A stretch of DNA of 64,000 nt from JAFDXJ01 sp039811225 (lineage in GTDB: Bacteria > Bacteroidota > Bacteroidia > Chitinophagales > Chitinophagaceae): the NCBI GenBank assembly GCA_039811225.1, contig JBDHYG010000002.1, positions 1 to 64,000 of the forward strand. Reading direction: 5' to 3'. Below are positions 17,211 through 26,154 of the stretch, one piece after another (within the stretch, counting starts at the first letter, position 1; every line of letters starts with the position of its first letter). A model generated the notes under the pieces. The model saw only the letters and a program-made list of their open reading frames with translations. It did not search any database and was not told the origin of the DNA. The position numbers and the translations under genes are program-made.

Positions 17211-19568
17211 TTATTTCCTCAATAAATTTTCATCAAAGAGTTGCAGGATCCGTTTGTATTCATCGGTCCAGCTGGATGGCTCTACAAAACCATGATCTTC
17301 TACCGGGTAGGGGGCTATTTGCCATTTGTCTTTGCCAAGTTCAATGAGCCGTTGCGTTAAACGTACCGCATCCTGAAAATGTACATTCACATCGACTACA
17401 CCATGACAGATCAACAAATGGCCCTGCAGGCCATTGGCAAAATTTATAGGTGATGAACGCTGATACGCCAGGCTATCCGTAAATGGTTCATTTAAGATAT
17501 TGGAAGTATAACCATGATTGTAGTGTGCCCAATCTGTTACCGGCCGCAAAGCGGCTCCTGCCGTGAAAACATCCGGTGCAGTAAACAGGGCCATCAACGT
17601 CATAAAACCACCATAACTGCCACCATACATACCAATCCGTTTGGCATCAATTCCATATTTCTCTACCAGCATCCGGGCGGCATCTACTTCATCATCCAGG
17701 TCTTTGCCCCCCATGTGGCGATAAATACCGGTTCGCCAGTCACGACCATAACCCGCACTGCCCCGGTAATCAATATCCAAGACAGTATATCCTTTATCTG
17801 CCAATAAATTATTGAACATAAACTCACGCACATAATACCCCCACCAGTAATCTACATTTTGCAGGTAACCTGCCCCATGCACAAAAATGACAGCAGCCCC
17901 GTTTTTCGTCCCCTCTTTCGGTTGATAAATCCGGGCATATACTTTGGCGCCATCACGTGCCGAAAAAGAAAAGATCTCCGGATCACGCCAGGGATACGCC
18001 TGGAATTCCGCACTCATTGCTTTATGCGTTACCTGCTTCGGCGTAGCCTGTGCCGCATTTTTTTGAACATATAATTCCCAGGGTTTGTTTTGATAGGAAT
18101 ATAAATAAGCCAGGGTACTTTCATCCGGTGATATGCTCATTTCATAACCTCCCTTTAAGGAAGTCAGTTTCATTTCATTCGAGCCATCGGTATTGATACG
18201 GTACCAGTTTTGCAGGCCGGGATGCTCCTGGTTAGTGAGCAGGTAAAAATAATTTTTATGACGACTCAACTGCACTTGTTGCACTTCATAATTTCCTTTT
18301 GTAAGTGCATTTATTTTTTGGGTGGAAAAATCGTAGGTATATAAATGGGCATAACCGGTGCTTTCACTTTCAAAATAAAAAATATCATTCGTTACCCAAC
18401 CTGTTGAAGCATTGTCAAAAGATCCGCCAATACCCGGCCCGTCAATCCATGCTTCATCCCGTTGGCGACTGATCAGAGACAACTTACCAGTTTGCGGATC
18501 CAGTTCCATCAACCAGCGGTCTTTATTATCCATTGACCGGATATCCACAACAGCCCGGTTGCCTGCTTCATTCCAGGAGCACATATCCACGATTACCTCC
18601 CGGGGTACAGGTTTTTTATCTTTATATTTATCCGGATAGTCTTTTACATAATCCGGCTCATCGAGGATTCCGGGAATGCTATCCGTCCGGATTTCCTGCA
18701 CTTGCTTTGTTTGCCTGTTTAACAGGTAAAACGAAAAACTACCTTGTGGGGCGCCCACGTCATCCCGGCCGGGAATATCAGTTGTAAAACCTGAAGAAGT
18801 AACATAGTTGGGTACAATAGTGCGTTTCCCATTCCCCGGTTCATACAACAGGTAAGCAAGGTAATCCATCTTTGGACTGAGTACAGCATAAGTTAGTTCT
18901 TTGCCTTCCAGGTACAAAGTAGCTAAGCTGTCTGCATCTTTCATTTGATTGAGCGCTTCTTTCCGTTGTTCACTTTTTTCTTTTCGTTCCTTTATAATTT
19001 CTGAAGTACGTAATTGCTCTTCCTGTAACCATTTTTCCTGCTCAGTCAAATTCTTTGCAAACGGTTTTGAGCCATCCCTGAAATTGGTGAGCTGCCTGGT
19101 GCTTCCGGTGGCTAAGTCCCAGGCAAAAAAGTTATTGTCTTTTTGATAAACGATAACTGCATTGTTGTTATAAAAGGAAGGATCCGTTTCATAATCCTGT
19201 GTTTGAGTGATACGCAGGGTAGTTTTTTTTACTACATCATATAAAAAAATATCCCCTTTATAACTAAACGCCAATTTTGAAAAATCAGTTGCATATTTCC
19301 CGCGCGACATAGCCTGTAGCATCATAGCTTCTTTCTGATTGGCTTTCCGGGGCTGCAATGCTGTGGCCTGCACATAATAAAAAGAATCACTGGGTTGCTG
19401 ATCCGGATTCCAGTGAAAATAAACAGATTGATTATCGGGCGACCAGAAAATATTCGAAGGTGAAGTACCGATCCATTTAGGATTACGCATGATCTTTTCT
19501 ACAGAAAGGGTTTGCGAAAATGCCGGCAGGCTTAGTACCAGCCCAAGCAACAGGATTCCTTTTTTCAT
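17211..19568 (-). CDS. S9 family serine peptidase (DPP IV / prolyl-oligopeptidase-like)
   Basis: A 785-residue exported peptidase from the ATG at 19568 (MKKGILLLGLVLSLPAFSQ signal); a longer form from 19601 would add 11 residues. Residues about 25-520 form a beta-propeller region with WD-like strands (FSWSPDNQ-type motifs, LSRHKNYFYLL). The C-terminal alpha/beta-hydrolase domain has the nucleophile Ser651 in GGSYGGFM, Asp726 in VVDVNVHFQDA and His759 in VEDHGF. This is a full S9 catalytic triad. Such enzymes remove dipeptides or cut short peptides in the periplasm; exact specificity is inferred only at family level. Confidence 0.93.
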   Translation of the reverse strand: MKKGILLLGLVLSLPAFSQTLSVEKIMRNPKWIGTSPSNIFWSPDNQSVYFHWNPDQQPSDSFYYVQATALQPRKANQKEAMMLQAMSRGKYATDFSKLAFSYKGDIFLYDVVKKTTLRITQTQDYETDPSFYNNNAVIVYQKDNNFFAWDLATGSTRQLTNFRDGSKPFAKNLTEQEKWLQEEQLRTSEIIKERKEKSEQRKEALNQMKDADSLATLYLEGKELTYAVLSPKMDYLAYLLYEPGNGKRTIVPNYVTSSGFTTDIPGRDDVGAPQGSFSFYLLNRQTKQVQEIRTDSIPGILDEPDYVKDYPDKYKDKKPVPREVIVDMCSWNEAGNRAVVDIRSMDNKDRWLMELDPQTGKLSLISRQRDEAWIDGPGIGGSFDNASTGWVTNDIFYFESESTGYAHLYTYDFSTQKINALTKGNYEVQQVQLSRHKNYFYLLTNQEHPGLQNWYRINTDGSNEMKLTSLKGGYEMSISPDESTLAYLYSYQNKPWELYVQKNAAQATPKQVTHKAMSAEFQAYPWRDPEIFSFSARDGAKVYARIYQPKEGTKNGAAVIFVHGAGYLQNVDYWWGYYVREFMFNNLLADKGYTVLDIDYRGSAGYGRDWRTGIYRHMGGKDLDDEVDAARMLVEKYGIDAKRIGMYGGSYGGFMTLMALFTAPDVFTAGAALRPVTDWAHYNHGYTSNILNEPFTDSLAYQRSSPINFANGLQGHLLICHGVVDVNVHFQDAVRLTQRLIELGKDKWQIAPYPVEDHGFVEPSSWTDEYKRILQLFDENLLRK

Positions 19569-19768
19569 ATATGTATATTTTATTCGTACCAGGCAGTTCA
19601 TTTCCAGGAAAAGTGAAATTGGTTTTTAAAGTCATTCAATACCTTTTAAAAAATTTTGTACCCTGCCTGATTTGCAAAAATTGCATTAAATGTATTATTT
19701 TCAACGAAGATGTTTTGTATTTTTTTATCAATGGTAAAAGACTGCACTTTTTTAAGGAAGGCCTGTCC

Positions 19769-19776
19769 TAATTTTG
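19769..19776 (+). promoter_or_regulatory. -7 box (TAATTTTG) of mnmH
   Basis: TAATTTTG matches TAnnTTTG. Only six bases separate it from the ATG at 19783, so the transcript is predicted to have almost no 5' leader. Confidence 0.55.
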
Positions 19777-19782
19777 CGCCAC

Positions 19783-20823
19783 ATGCATAACCGGATTTCA
19801 ATAGTTGAATTGCTGGAGTGGAAAGAAACACTCCCGGTTTTTGATGTGCGCAGCCCGGGCGAATACAAGCAGGCGCATATCCCGGGAGCACATAGCTTTC
19901 CTTTATTTACAGATGAAGAAAGAAAGATCATAGGAACAGCCTACAAACAGGAAAGCCGGGAAAAAGCCGTCCGCTTAGGCCTGGATTTTTTTAAAGAAAA
20001 AATGGCTCCTTTGATTGAGAAGGCACGTGACTGGCAGGATGAAAATGGAGGAAAAATTATTGTTCATTGTTGGCGGGGTGGTATGCGCAGTGCTACCATG
20101 GCCTGGTTACTGGACTTAGCGGGTTACGAAGTATTTATATTGACAGGAGGATATAAAACTTTTCGCCGGTGGGCATTGGAGCAATTGGAAAAAGAATATA
20201 ACCTGCAAGTCCTGGGAGGATATACAGGCAGTGGCAAATCAGAAATGCTGCAGGTGCTATCTGAAAAAGGCCATGCTGTTCTTGACCTCGAACAGTTAGC
20301 CCGTCATAAAGGTTCTGCCTTTGGTAACCTGGATGAAAACCCGCAGCCACGACAGGAAATGTTTGAAAACCTGCTGGCTTATCACCTCTGGAAATTGTCA
20401 AAAGACCCATCCCGGAAAATTTGGGTAGAAGATGAAAGCCAGCGTATCGGGCTGATCAATATCCCGGGAACATTTTTCCGGAATATGCGTACACAACCCA
20501 TTTACTTTATGGATATTCCTTTTGAAGAAAGGCTGCAACATATCCTGTCCGGGTATGGAAATTACAATCCTGAAAAACTCAAAGCGGCTATCCTGCGAAT
20601 ACAAAAAAGATTAGGTGGCTTGGAAACAAAAACTGCGGTTGGCTTTTTAGAAAAGCAGGATATAAAAAATTGTTTTGGTGTTTTGTTGAAGTATTACGAC
20701 AAATGTTATAAAGAGAGTTTACCGAAACGGGAAAACCTGGCTGACTTATTACATATTATTCCCTCTTCCACAACCGACCCGGTAAGGAACAGTAGGCTAC
20801 TCGAAAATCAACTTCTTAATTAA
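19783..20823 (+). CDS. mnmH: tRNA 2-selenouridine synthase
   Basis: A 346-residue protein. An N-terminal rhodanese domain (VFDVRSPGEYKQAHIPGAHSF) carries the catalytic Cys96 in VHCWRGGMRS. A P-loop follows at about residues 145-153 (GGYTGSGKS) in the C-terminal ATPase-like half. MnmH (SelU/YbbB) converts 2-thiouridine at tRNA wobble position 34 to 2-selenouridine, using selenophosphate through a geranylated intermediate. The next gene is selD, six bases downstream, which makes selenophosphate, so the pair forms a two-gene selenouridine operon. I chose the ATG at 19783 over a TTG nine bases upstream because the promoter box overlaps the latter. Confidence 0.95.
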   Translation: MHNRISIVELLEWKETLPVFDVRSPGEYKQAHIPGAHSFPLFTDEERKIIGTAYKQESREKAVRLGLDFFKEKMAPLIEKARDWQDENGGKIIVHCWRGGMRSATMAWLLDLAGYEVFILTGGYKTFRRWALEQLEKEYNLQVLGGYTGSGKSEMLQVLSEKGHAVLDLEQLARHKGSAFGNLDENPQPRQEMFENLLAYHLWKLSKDPSRKIWVEDESQRIGLINIPGTFFRNMRTQPIYFMDIPFEERLQHILSGYGNYNPEKLKAAILRIQKRLGGLETKTAVGFLEKQDIKNCFGVLLKYYDKCYKESLPKRENLADLLHIIPSSTTDPVRNSRLLENQLLN

Positions 20824-20829
20824 ACAAGT

Positions 20830-21903
20830 ATGGAAAATACATTGGATGAAAATAAAAACCGGGAAGAATATCGGCTCACACAATATTCCCGCGGAGCCGG
20901 ATGTGGCTGTAAAATAGCACCAGCTGTTTTGGAAAAAATCTTAGGAGAGCAAAAGGAAAACATCTTCCCGCATTTACTGGTTGGCTTGGATACAAAGGAC
21001 GATGCCGCCGTGTATGATTTACAAAATGGGGATGTCTTGATTGCCACCACCGATTTTTTTATGCCAATAGTAGATGATGCTTTTGATTTTGGCCGGATAG
21101 CAGCAGCCAATGCCATTAGTGATGTGTATGCCATGGGAGGCCAACCAGTATTGGCTTTGGCAATTCTCGGCTGGCCGATTGAAACATTGCCTGTTGACCT
21201 GGCAAAACAAGTCATTGCCGGTGCCCGTGAAGTTTGTACGGAAGCAGGTATCCCGCTGGCCGGTGGCCATAGTATTGACAGCAATGAACCCATCTTTGGA
21301 CTTAGTGTAAATGGCCTGGCAAAAAAGAAACATACCCGAAAAAATAATACAGCCCATGAAGGCGATCTGATCTTTATTACCAAACCCATAGGTACAGGTA
21401 TTTTAGCTACTGCATTGAAAAGAGGAGCTATTGAACCCGCACACCAGGTAACCCTTACCCGGCATTTGACATCATTGAATAAAGCAGGAGCAATGCTTGG
21501 TAAAATCGATGGGGTACATGCCATGACTGATATTACCGGATTTGGCCTGGCGGGTCATTTAATGGAAATGTGTGAAGGAAGTAATTTATCGGCAACACTT
21601 CAGTATGAAAAAGTACCCCTGATGCCGGGTGTAAAACAATACCTGGAAAAACGTATTGTACCGGATGCTACTTACAGAAACTGGAATAGTTATAGCCAGA
21701 AAATTGCATTCGGAAAAGGCGTAAATGTAATGGAAGCATTTTCAGTTTTACCGGACCCGCAAACCAATGGTGGCTTGTTACTGGCAGTATCTCCTGCTGA
21801 CATAGAAACGGTCGGACAAATATTGAAAGAAAATAATTGTACTATCGAAAATCCTATTGGTAGATTTATTCCGCTTCAGGAAAAAATCCTGGAGATTCAT
21901 TAG
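20830..21903 (+). CDS. selD: selenide, water dikinase
   Basis: A 357-residue enzyme that makes selenophosphate from selenide and ATP. The N-terminal signature YSRGAGCGCKIAP is intact, with Cys25 at the position of the catalytic Cys or Sec and Lys28 following. The Asp-rich ATP/Mg sites are seen in LDTKDDAAVYDL and ATTDFFMPIVDDAFDFGR. This form uses Cys, not selenocysteine. It starts six bases after mnmH and so is probably co-translated with it. Its last 38 bases overlap the 3' end of the ctlX-like gene on the other strand. Confidence 0.97.
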   Translation: MENTLDENKNREEYRLTQYSRGAGCGCKIAPAVLEKILGEQKENIFPHLLVGLDTKDDAAVYDLQNGDVLIATTDFFMPIVDDAFDFGRIAAANAISDVYAMGGQPVLALAILGWPIETLPVDLAKQVIAGAREVCTEAGIPLAGGHSIDSNEPIFGLSVNGLAKKKHTRKNNTAHEGDLIFITKPIGTGILATALKRGAIEPAHQVTLTRHLTSLNKAGAMLGKIDGVHAMTDITGFGLAGHLMEMCEGSNLSATLQYEKVPLMPGVKQYLEKRIVPDATYRNWNSYSQKIAFGKGVNVMEAFSVLPDPQTNGGLLLAVSPADIETVGQILKENNCTIENPIGRFIPLQEKILEIH

Positions 21904-22825
21904 CTGATTTTTCGAGAAAAATTTCTGCCATCATGCATCGAACACTTCCACCTCCAATCCCTTCAATCGTGGGAATAGCAATGGGTACCAATTCTGAATA
22001 GCGGCTGATAGCTTCTTTTTGTGCATTCGTTAATATATCAAATGCAGCCTGGCTCAGGATAGTAAACTTTTTATCGGAGGTATTGCTTACCTGTAACATA
22101 TTCCCGGCAAATGCATGCATTTGGGCAATCGAAATAGGAATGATTTCTTTCCCGGTTGATTCCAGAAAGGTTATTACATTTCTTTTCTCCTCTTCCACCT
22201 GAATTGCATCCAGGCAAACGACGGCATAGGCCGATCCTACATGCATCATGACATTGGTATGGTAAATAGCTTTTCCATCAGGTGTACAGGCATGAAAATA
22301 AATAGGCGTATAGCGGCATTCTGCAGCAAAACGCAGGAAGAGTTCTTTATTGGTCCGGGATGAAAGGCAAGCATACATTTTTTTATATGCATGATCCATG
22401 ATCATACTGCCCGTACCTTCCAGGAAAATATTTTTTCCTTCATAAAAACTGTAATCTTCGATAGCGTTGATCCGGAAATTCGTTTTCAGGTACTCCAGGA
22501 TACCCGCCTGCTTTTCAATCCGCCTGTTCGGCGCTTCCATGGGAAAAAGGAAAACCAGGTTGCCGGGCATTGTTACCAGCCAGTTATTGGGAAAAACAGC
22601 ATCCGGTTTTTCGGGCATTGCGGAATCCTGATATACTGTAACACTTATTTGATGAGACCGCAATTTTTGTACAAATGCATCAAATTCTTTTTGTGCAACA
22701 TCCCGGATCTTTGTCTGTTGCAGGTTTTCATTTTTTTGCTGAAAACTATTGGATATGGCCGTTTCCTGGTTAAACCCAAAAGAAGCCGGCCGTACCATGA
22801 AAATCTCCGTAGCGATAAAGGACAT
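21866..22825 (-). CDS. ctlX: arginine-deiminase-related amidinohydrolase, CtlX type
   Basis: A 319-residue protein of the guanidino-group-modifying (GME) superfamily. Conserved elements are VRPASFGFNQET near the N-terminus, PDAVFPNNWLVT, a His in HTNVMMHVG and the catalytic-type Cys297 in GGGSVRCMMAE. The pattern fits the CtlX subgroup, named for citrulline use in Francisella, but the substrate in Bacteroidota is not established. It follows the PCD gene by three bases in a minus-strand operon of three genes (IPExxxVDY, PCD, ctlX). Its 3' end overlaps selD by 38 bases. Confidence 0.8.
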   Translation of the reverse strand: MSFIATEIFMVRPASFGFNQETAISNSFQQKNENLQQTKIRDVAQKEFDAFVQKLRSHQISVTVYQDSAMPEKPDAVFPNNWLVTMPGNLVFLFPMEAPNRRIEKQAGILEYLKTNFRINAIEDYSFYEGKNIFLEGTGSMIMDHAYKKMYACLSSRTNKELFLRFAAECRYTPIYFHACTPDGKAIYHTNVMMHVGSAYAVVCLDAIQVEEEKRNVITFLESTGKEIIPISIAQMHAFAGNMLQVSNTSDKKFTILSQAAFDILTNAQKEAISRYSELVPIAIPTIEGIGGGSVRCMMAEIFLEKSANESPGFFPEAE

Positions 22826-22828
22826 AAA

Positions 22829-23062
22829 TTAAGCGATGATTTGATCAATCATTTTAGCCAATGTATAATCTTTTTGTGTAATGGTATTACCGGCATCATG
22901 TGTATTCAGGGTAATCTCCACTACATTGTATGTATTCTTCCAGGTAGGATGGTGATTGAGTTTCTCAGCGGCAAATGCCACCCTTGTCATGAAGGCAAAG
23001 GCAGATGTAAAATCAGGAAACGTAAATTTCCGGTATAGGCCGGTTTTCTTTTCTTTCCACAT
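22829..23062 (-). CDS. pterin-4a-carbinolamine dehydratase (PCD/DCoH)
   Basis: A 77-residue cytoplasmic protein covering the core PCD domain: FTSAFAFMTRVAFAAEKLNHHPTW (with the active-site His pair), NVVEITLNTHDAG and ITQKDYTLAKMID. It dehydrates 4a-hydroxytetrahydrobiopterin, recycling the pterin used by aromatic amino acid hydroxylases. It is shorter than the roughly 95-residue average because the N-terminal helix is trimmed, but all signature residues are present. It is the middle gene of a three-gene operon; the phenylalanine hydroxylase it would serve is not in this window. Confidence 0.9.
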   Translation of the reverse strand: MWKEKKTGLYRKFTFPDFTSAFAFMTRVAFAAEKLNHHPTWKNTYNVVEITLNTHDAGNTITQKDYTLAKMIDQIIA

Positions 23063-23087
23063 AAATTAATTTTTCAAATTAAAAAAT

Positions 23088-23531
23088 TTATTCAAATACC
23101 AGGTTCCCCTTGGTTTTAATTTTTTCATTTGTCAGTTCGGCGACTAATTGCACACAAGGTATTTCTTTCAGGGCTGCAATTAATTTCCTGGCTTCTTCTG
23201 TTTGCAATTGCTCCCCTTTCATCAACCACAAAAAATTGATATGTTTAAATTCAGGTAATAAATATTCGCCATCAAAATTATTATGATAAATATAATGATT
23301 GAGCTGGCTGGCCTGGTTAAAAAAAGAATAGACAGGAAAGAAATAATCACGTTTTTTTCGCCGTATATGAATATCAATATTTTTATCCAACCTGAAATCA
23401 AGATTTAATAAATGATTCACCGTCCAGCAAAAGCGATAATTTTTTGCCGTAGCAACGATACCCAATAAGCGGACATCGGAAAAAAAGTCATTGGTAAGTT
23501 CATCAATTTGTAAGATATCATTACCCGCCAT
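23088..23531 (-). CDS. IPExxxVDY-family protein, function unknown
   Basis: A 147-residue soluble protein that resembles the Bacteroidota-specific IPExxxVDY family. It shows a middle stretch with LLGIVATAKNYRFCWTVNHLL and a conserved tail with LIAALKEIPCVQLVAEL followed by KIKTKGNLVFE. The function of the family is unknown. It is the first gene of a minus-strand operon with PCD and ctlX. A TAGTTTTG -7 box lies 26 bases before the ATG. Confidence 0.7.
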   Translation of the reverse strand: MAGNDILQIDELTNDFFSDVRLLGIVATAKNYRFCWTVNHLLNLDFRLDKNIDIHIRRKKRDYFFPVYSFFNQASQLNHYIYHNNFDGEYLLPEFKHINFLWLMKGEQLQTEEARKLIAALKEIPCVQLVAELTNEKIKTKGNLVFE

Positions 23532-23557
23532 GGAAAAGTTATTTATTTAACCCATGG

Positions 23558-23565
23558 CAAAACTA
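23558..23565 (-). promoter_or_regulatory. -7 box (TAGTTTTG) of the IPExxxVDY-PCD-ctlX operon
   Basis: TAGTTTTG on the minus strand, 26 bases before the start codon at 23531. It fits TAnnTTTG. Two palindromes lie about 85-130 bases further upstream. Confidence 0.5.
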
Positions 23566-23650
23566 CCTTTTTACCCGGCAGCTTCAAAATAGCAAAATTC
23601 CTTTTTCACCAGCCGTATATAGGTATTACATAATAAATCAACAGGGATTT

Positions 23651-23690
23651 ATGTGAAAAATCACATCCAAATAGTGGTATATCACTATTT
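23651..23690. promoter_or_regulatory. two adjacent palindromes, possible operators
   Basis: First palindrome: ATGTGA-AAAA-TCACAT at 23651-23666. Second: AAATAGTG and CACTATTT arms around GTATAT at 23669-23690, close to a perfect 22-bp dyad. They lie three bases apart in the gap between the IPExxxVDY operon and the cupin gene. The first resembles a CRP/FNR-type half-site pair, but with a 4-base spacer rather than the six of CRP. No regulator can be named. Confidence 0.4.
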
Positions 23691-23794
23691 TATACACCTT
23701 GAATTGAAACAATTTTACAGCAGAAACGAATTGTCAAGGGTCGTTGCTAACTAAAGATAAAAGTTTTTTCATTGGGGGTTATATGCTGACACAA

Positions 23795-23823
23795 AACGGC
23801 GATTGTCTAATCGCTGTTTTTTT
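23795..23823. terminator. hairpin terminator at the 3' end of the cupin gene, possibly bidirectional
   Basis: A 10-bp stem with one G-T pair (23795-23804 with 23809-23818) and a GTCT loop. On the plus strand a run of seven T follows (23817-23823). On the minus strand the hairpin begins right after the cupin stop codon and is followed by TTTTG. It can serve the cupin gene, or end a plus-strand transcript from the 23.7 kb gap. Confidence 0.65.
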
Positions 23824-24709
23824 ATGCCTGGCTGGCTTTTGCCGCAGCTGCAAAAATTTTCTTCTTCTTCCAGTTATACCATTTCTCTGGGCTGGTTTTC
23901 TTCATAAATGTATCGATACTACGCATACCTACAATATTCCAGAGGCCCTGCAACTTTAAGGCAAAGGAGGGATTGAGGGCACGCAGGCTCATGGCAAAGC
24001 CGCTTTGCAGGTATTCCATGTGATGCCAGTAACCACCCGGCATAAACAGGGTATCACCCGGTTCCAGGATAATATCATAGCCCTGCGCCTGAGTTACAGC
24101 CGGGAATGCCTGCACATCCAGGCTACTTTTTTCCGTATCATAATAGCGGCTGAAATCGGCCATACTCAAAACTTCATAGGGTTTACGATACAGTTTGTGT
24201 TGCTCATTAAAAGGAAATAAAAGTACCCTTTTTTTACCCATAAATTGGGTATGTACGATATGGCTCATATCAATATCAAAATGCATATGGGTAATGGACC
24301 CTTCCCCACCCACAAAAAGCATGGGCATTTTTTTGACAAAACCTTTCATAAGATGATCCGGCCAGGTAAAATCATCCTTTAATTGTGGGGCATGACTAAA
24401 AATATTGAAAAGAAAAATGCGCCAGGCAGCCGGCCCCTTGCGGATCATATCAATATATTCCCCGAAAGTAGTGTAGCTGTCCGCTTTATTGATCGGTGTA
24501 TATGCATCACTTTTGACATTATTATAGATTCCGATTTCTTTGCTACCGGCCACTTCCCGCAGATAATCCCAGTCCCATTTTTGTAAGGCAGGCCAGGAAC
24601 GGGACAAAGATTTGATAACGACTGGCAGTTGTGGTTTATAATACTTTGTTTTAAAGTCTTCGGCTGAGATATTCTCTACCACGTCAACCGGTTTCAAATG
24701 CATACACAA
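23822..24709 (-). CDS. JmjC-like cupin (Cupin_8) putative Fe(II)/2-oxoglutarate oxygenase
   Basis: A 295-residue cytoplasmic protein. The Cupin_8/JmjC features are an N-terminal PVVIKSLSRSWPALQKWDWDYL segment, the metal motif HxD in HMHFDIDMSHIV, and a distal His in PGDTLFMPGGYWHHME. These provide the 2-His-1-carboxylate iron site. Family members hydroxylate proteins or tRNA in various bacteria and eukaryotes; the substrate here is unknown. The tail (KWYNWKKKKIFAAAAKAS) is basic. The start could also be the ATG six bases downstream. Confidence 0.85.
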   Translation of the reverse strand: MCMHLKPVDVVENISAEDFKTKYYKPQLPVVIKSLSRSWPALQKWDWDYLREVAGSKEIGIYNNVKSDAYTPINKADSYTTFGEYIDMIRKGPAAWRIFLFNIFSHAPQLKDDFTWPDHLMKGFVKKMPMLFVGGEGSITHMHFDIDMSHIVHTQFMGKKRVLLFPFNEQHKLYRKPYEVLSMADFSRYYDTEKSSLDVQAFPAVTQAQGYDIILEPGDTLFMPGGYWHHMEYLQSGFAMSLRALNPSFALKLQGLWNIVGMRSIDTFMKKTSPEKWYNWKKKKIFAAAAKASQA

Positions 24710-24836
24710 TCATTTAAATCGCAAATATAAATTTTATTCATTGTTTTGCAGGTAAGAATAAGAAACGTATTACACTATTTGACAATATTTAACGAATGTA
24801 TTTAACCCATTATTTTTTTATTGAATCGTATATGAA

Positions 24837-25448
24837 ATGCTGATTTCCCTACACCCGGAAAATCCCAATCCACGTGATTTAAAAAAGATTATTGATTGCC
24901 TGCTGGATGGAGGTATCATCATTTACCCCACGGATACCATCTATGGCCTGGGCTGTGATATTTTCCATCATAAAGCAGTGGAGAAAATTTACCGGGTAAA
25001 GAATATGCAACCCGGTAAATCTGCCCTGAGTTTTATTTGTCCCAGCCTCGCCGATTTAAGTAAATATACCAAGAGTATTTCTACTCCTTTATACCGCATA
25101 TTGAAAAGTCATTTGCCCGGCCCATACACCTTTATTTTACCGGCCAGTAAAGAAGTACCGAAAATCCTGAAGAGCAAAAAAAATACCATCGGCTTACGGA
25201 TACCAGATCATCCTGTAACGATGGCAATCATCAGGGCATTGGGTCATCCGCTGCTCTCGACTTCCCTCCCGGGAAATGATGTGGAAGAATATACCGACCC
25301 GGAAATAATGTATGAAAACTTTAAACACCAGGTGGATATAGTGGTAGATGGTGGCCGGGGAAATATAATTCCTTCCACCGTCATAGATTGTACGAAAGAG
25401 CCCTACGAACTTATCCGACAGGGAGCTGGCGAATGGGAGGAGGATTGA
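24837..25448 (+). CDS. L-threonylcarbamoyladenylate synthase (YrdC/Sua5 family)
   Basis: A 203-residue protein with the YrdC fold: GGIIIYPTDTIYGLGCDIF near residues 24-42, RVKNMQPGKSALSFIC with the basic nucleotide pocket, LPGPYTFIL and GLRIPDHPV, and the tail STVIDCTKEPYELIRQGAG. It makes threonylcarbamoyl-AMP from Thr, bicarbonate and ATP, the first step of t6A37 tRNA modification. It lacks the extra Sua5 C-terminal domain. It is convergent with rnhB, with only seven bases between the stops. Confidence 0.95.
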   Translation: MLISLHPENPNPRDLKKIIDCLLDGGIIIYPTDTIYGLGCDIFHHKAVEKIYRVKNMQPGKSALSFICPSLADLSKYTKSISTPLYRILKSHLPGPYTFILPASKEVPKILKSKKNTIGLRIPDHPVTMAIIRALGHPLLSTSLPGNDVEEYTDPEIMYENFKHQVDIVVDGGRGNIIPSTVIDCTKEPYELIRQGAGEWEED

Positions 25449-25455
25449 ATTTTTA

Positions 25456-26073
25456 TTATGCTTTATGCATTCCAGTCAATAAAGCCGCTCCATTTCGGGG
25501 TGCAATACGGAAACTTATCCGGTGATATTTGCACAATCCATGTTCTTCTATAGCCCGTCGATGATCGGCAGTACCATAGCCTTTATTTTTCTTCCAATTG
25601 TACCAGGGAAATTCCTCATGCAAAAGAGTTAAATAATCATCACGGTATGTTTTTGCCAGGATACTCGCTGCCGCAATGCTGGCATAAGTCCGGTCACCTT
25701 TAACCACGCAATAATGGGGAACATTTTTATATGGGATGAACCGGTTCCCATCTATCAATAATAACTGAGGAGATACCTGCAAAGCATCTACGGCCCGATG
25801 CATCGCTTTAATGGATGCCTGCAATATATTGATCGTGTCTATTGTTCTATTATCAACAAAAGCCACCGCAAAACTGATGGCATGTGCTTCAATATAGTTG
25901 CGCAATGTTAGTCGTACTGCCGCTGATACCTGTTTGCTATCATTTAAAAGCGGATGATAAAAATTGGCAGGTAAAATTACAGCGGCTGCAAATACGGGAC
26001 CGGCATAGCTTCCACGACCAGCTTCATCGCAACCCGCTTCCAGGAGATTTGTTGTATAACTATTTTTCAGCAT
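25456..26073 (-). CDS. rnhB: ribonuclease HII
   Basis: A 205-residue enzyme that cuts the RNA strand of RNA-DNA hybrids and removes misincorporated ribonucleotides. The signature AGCDEAGRGSYAGPV is present with catalytic Asp16 and Glu17. Further acidic residues are in LLIDGNRFIP and VVKGDRTYASIAAASILAKTYRD. The tail has YGTADHRRAIEEHGLCKYHRISF, typical of type 2 RNase H. It lies divergent from the heme A synthase gene. Confidence 0.97.
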   Translation of the reverse strand: MLKNSYTTNLLEAGCDEAGRGSYAGPVFAAAVILPANFYHPLLNDSKQVSAAVRLTLRNYIEAHAISFAVAFVDNRTIDTINILQASIKAMHRAVDALQVSPQLLLIDGNRFIPYKNVPHYCVVKGDRTYASIAAASILAKTYRDDYLTLLHEEFPWYNWKKNKGYGTADHRRAIEEHGLCKYHRISFRIAPRNGAALLTGMHKA

Positions 26074-26132
26074 GGCATCGCGCTTACAAACGAAAATAAT
26101 GATCTTCGCAAACTTTTAAAATAATTACCGGA

Positions 26133-26140
26133 TACCTTTG
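26133..26140 (+). promoter_or_regulatory. -7 box (TACCTTTG) of the heme A synthase gene
   Basis: TACCTTTG fits TAnnTTTG and lies 14 bases before the ATG at 26155, so the leader should be very short. Confidence 0.55.
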
Positions 26141-26154
26141 CGAAAATTTTTGAG

